NCBI RefSeq assembly: GCF_011397635.1
Contig: NC_064763.1
Location: 27,226,937 to 27,290,936, forward strand
Source of the DNA: Epinephelus fuscoguttatus
Taxonomy: Eukaryota > Chordata > Actinopteri > Perciformes > Serranidae
Direction of reading: 5' to 3'
Length of the DNA: 64,000 nt
Part shown: one piece after another, positions 56,146 to 64,000 of the stretch
Layout: the number at the start of each line of letters is the position of its first letter
Numbering within the stretch: position 1 is the stretch's first letter
The notes under the pieces: model-generated
Seen by the model: the letters and a program-made list of their open reading frames with translations, nothing else
What the model was told of the DNA's origin: nothing
Databases searched by the model: none
Program-made: the position numbers and the translations under genes

Positions 56146-59100
56146 ATGGGGGGTAAGAATAAACAGCGAACTAAAGGAAATGTTCGGGTAAGTAGGAGTG
56201 TCTGTTGTTAGCGGCTGCTAGCTACAAACACGAGCTAAAGCTAATGTAAACTTAATGCTAACGGCTAGCAGCTGTGTGTGGCTGTGTTGCCCCAGCTGTT
56301 TCTTAATTACAACGTGTCCGTCGGGCTAACACTTCTGCTTCATGGGATTTTGTTTCTTTCCCGCTACCAGCCGTCCAGTAGCGGCCGAGCTGCTGAGGTT
56401 TTAACCCGGGAGGGTGGTGTCATCCCGGGGTTTGTGGGCTTCGACACGACGGTCACCTCAGAGCTGAGTTATGTCCCTGCTGTCCACGGCGCGGAGGAGA
56501 TAGACAACCTGGTAGATGCTGATTTCCGCCTAGTGCTCAGGAAACTCTCGAAGAGGGATGTTGTTACTAGACTGAAAGTGAGTTTTAACTTTTAACTAAC
56601 TTTATTTCTTACACACAGAGCCAACCACGTATAACACACACCTACCATGTACAACCGCTACTCTGAAAAAGTTGGGACGCTGTGTAAGCGTAGATAAAAT
56701 CAGAATATATTCACATATTCACTTGTATACAGTTCAGAGACAAGATATTCAAAGTTCAAACTGATAAACTTTATTGTGTTTTGTGAATAAACACTCATTC
56801 TGAGTTTGATGCCTTCAGCATATTTCAGAGAAAGTTGGGAAAGGTGCAACAGAAGACTGGGAAAGTTGATGAATGCTTAAAATCCACAGGTAAACATGAT
56901 AATAGGTAACAGATTAAAGTGCCATGATTGGGTTTGAAAGGAGCATCCTGTAAAGGCTCATTTGCTCACAAGCAAGGACAGCTTGAGGTTCAACACTGTA
57001 TTAAAAAACTGTGTGGTCAAATAGTACATCAGTTTAAGAGCAGTGCTCCCTGAAGCACAATTGCCATGTACAGTCCATAATGTGATTAAAATATTTAGAG
57101 CATATGGGGAAATCTCTGCATGGCAAGGCTCTAAACTAACACTGAATACCTATGACCTTTGATCCCTCAGGCAGCACTGCATTGAAAACCAATATGATTG
57201 TATAAAAGACATTAGTACATGGGCTCAGGAACACTTTGGAAAACCATTGTCGGTAAACACAGTTTGTTGCTGCATTTACAAATGCAGGTTAAGACTCTAC
57301 CATGCAAAGCATAAGCCATATATCAACGACATCCAGAAACACAGCTGACCTCTCTGGGCCTGAGCTCATCTGAGATGGACTCACACAAAGTGGAAAAGTG
57401 TTCTGTGGTCTGATGAATTCACATTTCAAATTGGTTTTAGGAAATCATGGACATTGTGTCCTCCGGGCTAAAGAAGAAAAGTACCATCCAGATTGTTACC
57501 AGCTCAAAGTTAAAAAGCCAGCATCTGTAAAGGTGCGGGGATGTGTTAGTGTCCATGTGATCGTGGTTAACTTGAACATCTGTGAAGGCACCATGAATGC
57601 TGAAATGAACATACTAAATTTGAAGCAACATACGCTGCCATCCAGACAGTGTCTTTTCTGGGACATCTCTGCTTATTCAAGCAAGACAATGCCAAGGCAC
57701 ATACTGTACATGTTACAACAGTATGGCAAGACTTGTCAGTCATTGAAAATGTGTGGCGTGGTGTTCAGTAGCTCAGTGGTTGGAGCTGGTGTCCCATGTG
57801 CAGGGGCAGTGTCCTTGCCGCAGCATTTGTGGGTTTGATTTCAGCCCCTGGCCCTTTGTTGCATGTTATCCCCTTTCTCTCCCCCATTCATGCTTCATCT
57901 GTGCTGTCCAGCAAAGGCGTAAAAGTGATGCAAGACAGTGGTAAACATGCCCCTGTCCCAGTTTTTGTTAGAGGTTGTTGCAGGCATCAAATTCAGAATG
58001 AGTGTACATTTAAGAAAAGCCTATAAAGTTTATTAGTTTTAACATTAAATATCTTGTCAGTGAACTGTTTTTAAGTGTAAATAGGTTGAAAAAGATTTAC
58101 AAATCACTGCATCATGTTTTTATATATGTTTTACACAGTGTCTCACCTTTTTTGGAATCAGGGTTGTAAAGATATAAAACATTCCACAACCTACCACATA
58201 GAATAGTGTACATAAAACATGTAATGCAGTTTCTCATTGGCTATGCTGTAGTAACCCCAGGTGGTCCGGGTGTGTGTCTTGATGCTGTGTATTTTTCTCA
58301 GGCTGTGCAGGACTTTGGGTCCATGTGTCAGGAACGGAATGCTGAAGAGGTGAAAGGCGTGTTGCCGTACTGGCCGAGGATTTACTGCAAGATATCAGTG
58401 GTGAGCTGGTCATTCACAATACATTCATGAAATGCCTTTTTGTATCAGTGTCACTTTTAATCATTGTGGACATAGTGCATCCTGCCTCGCAAATAAAAGT
58501 ACCCCGTTTCAAATGATCTGAACAAGAGGTATCCTGGAGCCACACTCAAATTAAGGATGACATTTTAATGGGACTTTAATGTGTGTGCAAGTCTTTGAGG
58601 TGTGTCCACATTAGGAGAATTTTGTCTTCATCATTATGTCTATCAGGACCATGACCGCCGGATCAGGGAGGCCACCCAGCAGGCCTTCGAGCAGCTGGTG
58701 CTGAAAGTGCGTCGCAACTTGGCTCCCTTTCTGAAGAGCTTGATGGGCCACTGGATTCTGTCCCAGTGTGACACTTACACACCTGCAGCCTCTGCTGCGT
58801 GCCAGGCCTTCCAGGCTGCTTTCTCACCCACCAAACAGCCTGAGGCTCTCAGCTTCTGCAAGGATGAGATCCTTAGCGTGAGTAGTAGTGGTGGTTTTAG
58901 CACACACAAGGGAATTTCTGTTGCAATCTCATGATATATATTTAACATTAAATTGTTGTTATTATCTTGCAGGTACTTCAGGATATTTTGTTAAAGGAAA
59001 CTGCCGACACACTGAGCGATCCACAGTAAGTCAAGCTCATTATAGTTGCTGTGTCCATTCCTTTCACTGTGTAGGCACAACAATAATGCACTCTGTCAAA

Positions 59101-62100
59101 TTCTTTGCTGAGTCACTGGTTCCCCGTGTTCTCTAGAAGTGTGACAGAGGAGGAGAGAGAAGGTAAATATGTGCGCATGCTGACCAGTTCTCTGTTGGGG
59201 GTGAAGAGACTGCTCTCCCTGCTGCTCCAGAGTGACAGGACAGCCCTGGAGGAAAGACTAGCACAGCTTCTGAACTCCGGGAAGTTCTGGAAATACAGTA
59301 AACACAAGACACCACAGGTACTGGCAATGAATAAGACTAATGAACTAGTTCACCTGGTATATGAACATTGTGTAGTGTCGCTCAACTAAGGAATTTTCAT
59401 TGTAATAAAAGGTTATAGTTTGCAAATATAGTAAGAGATAAATGTTATATCCCTGTATCTATGCATATGGCATAATCCCACTGTAAAGAAACCATCATGT
59501 TAGATAAGGTTTCTCAATTTATTTTTGGTTTCGCCAAAATTATTTTAGATGCTCTGTTAGCTGTGGCTATGTTGCCATGTAAAAGCAAAATGTTAAGGAA
59601 AGACATCTTTCTAGTTTGCACTTGCAGAAAATGTAGAAAGGTTTTACCCTGCAAAGTTAATTAATGCTCTGTAGTTCATATTTTTTGAACAGGAAAACAA
59701 TAAAACTGTCCCTAATTACCACTTCGTGTTGCTCCACAGGTGCGAGGGGCATTTTTCGAGATGGTGTGTGCTTTGTGTGAGTTCACTCCAGGACTGGTCC
59801 AGGCTGAAGCAGCACGACTCTGCCCCGCTGTTCTCCTCAGCATTGATGACACAGATCCTGTAGTGCTGCCTCCTGTGTGGGAAGCTGTTCTTCACGTCGT
59901 GTCGACAATCTCCGTAAGCTTGTGTTTTAAGAATGACCTCACGTGCACAGCAGTGCTAATGCCAATATAGTGTCAGGTGCTCTGTAAAGTTGGCTTCCCT
60001 CTAAGTTATTAGAGGGGACTTGAAAGGTAGTGCAGGGAGTTATATTGAAGGTGAGTGGTGTGATGCCTGGCCACATGCTCCAAACTAATGGGGGGTAGCA
60101 TTTCACCTCCAAGCCAATCAAAAAATGCCCTCGTAGCTTTTTTAGTTCAACAAATTAACAAAATATACTCACAAAATATCAAGAAAGCAAATATACGTAC
60201 ACTATTTTCCTGAATAAATTTAATAAATTATAACCGTGCACCCTCTGAATTTAAGTTTCTCACTTTCACTAAACAAAGATCAACTTGTTTACCTTGTCAA
60301 CTCATCATAAAACACACTTCATTTTAACTTGACAGAAACAAAATAAACTCCCCAAAACCGACTTGGTTAGTCTCTCCACCGTTCAAACAATCACCAGTCC
60401 TGGTTTGGTTGAAATAATCCTTAATTCATTGAGTCAGATGTGAAAGTATGATGCCTCTCTCTGCTGTTGCTCTGTCCACTGAGTAGCAACTTTCACTCGT
60501 GCTTCAGAGGCAGCAAAATAAAATGACCAAAATTAGCACACACAAAATCAATCAGAGATGTACTCAGTTAATCGCCAGTATGTGACGTGTTTAATTTTTG
60601 TTACATTGCATCTAATCGTAGATTTTTCTGCTCCTATTTCAGGATTGCTGGACTCATGTGAATGCCAAGAAGGGCTTCTTACCTAAACTTTGGGCTCTAC
60701 TAAAGGATGGTGGCAAAGGCATGGCGAAAGCTTTCCACCCTAATCTAATGCCGCTCCTCAGCAAGCTGCCCCCACAGGTCACTGAGCCAACCTTGGACTT
60801 CTACACCACCTTCTTCTCTTCATTCATACAAGGGTAATTTTTTTTTGTGTTTGGAAGTATGTACGTTTGGGCTGGGTGATTGTTATATATTGAATTTCAA
60901 GGGAAACCTATTGTGACAATGTGGTCATATTGTGTCACCGTTGTATAAAGTAATGTCGGTCAACTCAATGATTCTATTAACATTTTAATTTTTTATCTAA
61001 TAAAATTAATAATTTTCATTTATAAATTTACACATTTTGAGTATTTTTTTCCTGATGTAGTTCATAACAGTCAAACTGAGTTAAATGAAATGAGCAGTAA
61101 TTTAATTATTTTTCTTGTGATTTTGTAAACGCTGCCCATGTCCTGACATATGTTGATGAAAAAAATGTGTTTTTAAATTATGAATCAGTCTTGTGTCACA
61201 CTCTCTAGCCTCAAGTGTCTGTGTGTTGGTGTCAGTCTGTCTAGTGAGCGTGCAGTGGCAAGCCCATCGGAAACTGCAGCTATAGTGACTTCTGTTGTCG
61301 AGTGCCTGAGGTACTGCACACTTCAAAATACAGAAGAAGAGGAGGAACAGAAAAAGATTCGAACCATGCTTATTTCACAGCAGGTGGGACCACACAGTCA
61401 CGCATACTTTACCAGTCATATCAGATCTATTTAAGTCCCTACCTTTGTTTCACTGTTTTATTTTCTGTCTTTTTGTAGCTCCTGCCACTACTAGAAAAGG
61501 CTTTTGGAAGTCCCTCCCTTCAAAACGGTCCTCTGTTCCTTTTGGTCACTGAAATACTTGTTTCCTGGGAGAAACGGGCAGGCTTACACAGTGAAGCTGA
61601 AGCTAATGGCAGCAGTGATGTCTTTCAAGGGCTTCTGGCAGACTTCTGGGAGGGACTCGGTCTTTTGTTTGTGCGTTATGCCGATAATGAGGATGCAGAT
61701 CCACAGGCTTTAGAAGGGGTAGCCACCTTGCTGCAGGTAGGTTTTGTTTTGTGGAATCTCTGGTTCAGACATGCAAGGATACAACAGATCAATAATGCTG
61801 TCAGAGCTATTCATGTCTTTTAAAAGTGGCCAAAGTGAAACAGCAAACACAATGCCGAAATAAATCTATTTTCACTTTCTCTGATGTCTACAGGTAATGC
61901 GCTATCCTGAGAGAGTAAAAAGAAAGCACGTCCAGAAGAAGAAATCTGTCAAGATCTGTTTCTCTAAACCAGAAGACAATGAGAAAACTGGAGTCGAGGG
62001 GGATGGTGTCGAGAAGCCTGTTCAGACAGTGTCTGAGCTGGTGAATGAGAAGTCATTTGGGTCCCTACAGACGCAGCATTTTGAGGATGTAGTGTGCCAG

Positions 62101-64000
62101 CTGGCACAACTGTGCCTGGTGCATGTGAATGAGAAAAACTCGGAGAGACACCTTGTTTTCCTCTCCCTCCTCCTGCAGTCTTTCCACACACCCAGGGTCT
62201 TCAGTGTAAGTCATATTTGATGTTTACAGACAAAAGTGTATTTCAGTAGCCCCTTTTACACAGAGACCCCTCCCGTAACACTGCCACAACCAAAACACTT
62301 ATTGATGCGGCTTTGTTTTTTACACAGAACCAGACAACAACAGCATAATGTTGCACCAGTATGTCATTCTTGATAGCATGCTCGTGTTCAGGAAGCAAAA
62401 GAGGCTTGGCATGTAACACAACAGCGTCGGCCTCTAGTGTGACATATAATATAAGCGTTGGGCAGCGCTTCCTAAACAATGACAATGATATTAACCTGGC
62501 AATAACAATGCTTTATCCCTGTTATATGGCCGTTGATCTCGTTCTCTGCATGGAGGGTGAGGAGCTTCAGGACCTCGTTGTCTCCTCAATTTTCGGCTGC
62601 TGTTCTTCTTTGTGATTGCTGCTAACTGCTGCTAGCTGCTTTTTAAATCTCCTAGTGGTGTGTTGCACATAAAACACATCGTCAGAACATCACACCCATC
62701 CCTCTCACACTTTTTACATAGACGTCAATTCAGCTCTGTTACTACCTCTGCTACAGGCTGAAGAGAGAACAACTCTGTCCCCTCATTCTGTGTCCATGCC
62801 TTTTATACGGAACAGCAAGTGGGAATAACGGTGCAACATTTTAGTCTTGAGCCTGCAGTGTAAAAGGGGCTATTTTCTGTCAATTTGTGTCATCAATTTA
62901 GCTTTTTAATTTTCAGATGTGGAAAAAAAAGTTGTTGGTAGTAATGTTAAGTATTTGCAATTTTTAATTAATGGGCTTGAATATGCAGAAACACTGCCAT
63001 GGCTTTGAGGAATGAATATTAAAGGTATCATGTATTTTTAGCAGCTCTTACATGATGCTAATGACCTTTTCCTAAACTGTGCTCATCTTAGACACTGGTC
63101 GAAATGGATGACAAAATAACGGACGGTGAGCAGAGGGACGAGGTGACCGTGAAGAATCCAGCAATGCAGTTCCTGCTGGAGCGGGTGGTGGTGTGGCTGG
63201 CTGAGAAGGGCCGCAGAGACACTGAGCATGTGGTGGAGTTGGTCTTCAGCTCACTGTACTGCTGCAGCCAGCAGGAGACCATCCGCATCCTCAACCACAT
63301 CACTATGGTAACATGAAATGCAGATGTCATTACATATGACCTGATGTTGATTCACATCTTTCTCATGCAGCGCGATGACCTCTTGTGTCGTAGGTTAAGA
63401 CTCTACTTATTTGTGCTCTTCTCTCTGGTTTCTAGATGGAGTTACAGTGGAGAATTATCCTGCAAATTATACAGAGGGTATGTGTGTCATATGTTTACAG
63501 AGATCATAGTCTGTTATCTACCTATAAATCACATTTACATTGTTATAAATATCTGTGCTGCTATCTGTCCTGTCAGGCATGTACAGATCCTGAGACTCTA
63601 AAGAGCTGTCGTGATTGGCTGAAAGGTTCAGTTTTGGGCGAGCATCTCTTGGGATTAACTGAGGAGCTGTGCAATGTGCGATGCAGCTCTCCCAGTTCCA
63701 CCTCCTCCACCAGCAACCACAGCTGGACCCTTATCAGCCTGGTCCTCTCTCAGCACCACAACAACGGTAAAGACACACACTCACACACACCAGCAATTTT
63801 TTTCCCCAGTGGAACAGTATTTTTTGTTGAACTGTTGATGCGTATCATGAGTGAATTTCCATATAATAATCATTTTGATCTGTTTGTACTTGCGCAGAGC
63901 CTCTGATAGGTGAGGTGTACCTGGAGAAGATCTTAGAGAGGCTCCATGCCACTCTGTCTGAGACCAAGAGTCTGTCAGATGCAGGCAACATGGAGCCACT
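56146..64000 (+). CDS. ltn1: ltn1, E3 ubiquitin ligase listerin, 5' part
   Basis: Fifteen plus-strand exons: 56146-56187, 56371-56577, 58302-58400, 58647-58877, 58973-59025, 59137-59317, 59740-59913, 60643-60833, 61236-61383, 61479-61736, 61894-62205, 63092-63307, 63436-63477, 63577-63766 and 63898 to beyond 64000. They are in phase and encode about 815 of an expected ~1750 residues. The start [14 protein letters not shown] is the diagnostic listerin N-terminus. Conserved N-domain blocks follow: [84 protein letters not shown]. Helical HEAT/ARM-type repeats continue to [11 protein letters not shown] and [14 protein letters not shown]. Listerin binds stalled 60S subunits and ubiquitinates nascent chains in ribosome-associated quality control. 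The C-terminal RWD and RING domains lie right of the window. Introns 2 and 11 carry mobile elements. Confidence 0.96.
56650..58168 (+). mobile_element. Tc1/mariner-like transposon in ltn1 intron 2
   Basis: Left end TACAACCGCTACTCTGAAAA then AGTTGGGACGCTGTGTAA; right end TTACACAGTGTCTC then GGAATCAGGGTTGTA, i.e. inverted termini at TA. The plus strand holds decayed transposase: a GTGGTCTGATGAATTCACAT block (first Asp), GGAAATCATGGACATTGTGT, AAGCCAGCATCTGT and CAAGCAAGACAATGCCAAGG (second Asp). Stops and frameshifts make it inactive. A SINE replaces part of its 3' half. Confidence 0.8.
57760..57924 (+). mobile_element. tRNA-derived SINE nested in the Tc1-like element
   Basis: TAGCTCAGTGGTTGGAGCTG (A box) and GGGTTTGATTTCAGCCCC (B box) give a tRNA-like head. 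The tail has CTTTGTTGCATGTTATCCCC and a final AGCAAAGGCGTAAAA. Transposon sequence resumes at about GTGATGCAAGACAGTGG. Confidence 0.65.
62247..62872. mobile_element. MITE with TAGCCCCTTTTACAC ends in ltn1 intron 11
   Basis: The left TAGCCCCTTTTACACAG and right CAGTGTAAAAGGGGCTA termini are inverse with one or two mismatches, enclosing 626 bp without coding sequence. Confidence 0.7.

Noticed and set aside
57769-57850. tRNA gene suggested by A- and B-box-like motifs
   Set aside because: There is no cloverleaf with a proper acceptor stem and anticodon arm, and the tail is SINE-like. The same applies to the SINE-like repeats at 22372 and 38404.
60100-60600. Possible extra ltn1 exon in intron 7
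   Set aside because: Exons 59740-59913 and 60643-60833 join in phase and match listerin continuously, so no residues are missing.
61206-61260. Acceptor at CTGTCTAG (after 61243) for ltn1 exon 9
   Set aside because: Using the acceptor before 61236 restores GLSSER, matching listerin, while the later AG would lose conserved residues.

Overview
This window is vertebrate nuclear DNA, almost certainly from a ray-finned (teleost) fish. The genes are split by GT-AG introns and encode vertebrate-specific families. The introns and intergenic DNA carry typical teleost repeats: Tc1-like transposons, hAT and TTAA-flanked MITEs, L2/CR1-clade LINE tails, tRNA-headed SINEs, and CA, GA and TA microsatellites. 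I see no prokaryotic operon, CRISPR array, virus or functional tRNA/rRNA gene.

Layout. (1) Positions 112-6302, minus strand: the first seven coding exons of slc43a2 (LAT4-type amino-acid transporter); the gene runs off the left edge. (2) Positions 9557-35507, minus strand: a complete 20-exon hephaestin-like multicopper ferroxidase gene, best called hephl1. The spliced exons total 3300 nt with every phase consistent, giving 1099 aa. (3) Positions 41888-49677, plus strand: a complete 15-exon tmem135 (1407 nt, 468 aa). (4) Positions 56146-64000, plus strand: the first 15 exons (about 815 codons) of ltn1 (listerin), cut by the right edge. All exon boundaries were read by eye from splice signals, phase and recalled protein families.

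The four genes do not form an obvious pathway: amino-acid transport, copper/iron oxidation, a peroxisome/mitochondrial membrane protein, and ribosome quality control. hephl1 and tmem135 are divergent but 6.4 kb apart, so a shared promoter is not indicated.

Most of the novelty is in the accessory DNA. A DNA transposon with 31-bp perfect terminal inverted repeats and a THAP-domain exon (P-element-like) ends 136 bp upstream of the tmem135 start codon and was itself invaded by an L2-like LINE. A hAT-like element in the last hephl1 intron has a matching empty site about 4 kb away. The hephl1 protein ends in a short hydrophobic tail that looks like a GPI-anchor signal, unlike the transmembrane and cytoplasmic tail of mammalian HEPHL1, and is reached through a 15-nt microexon. 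I did not find a wholly new biological system.
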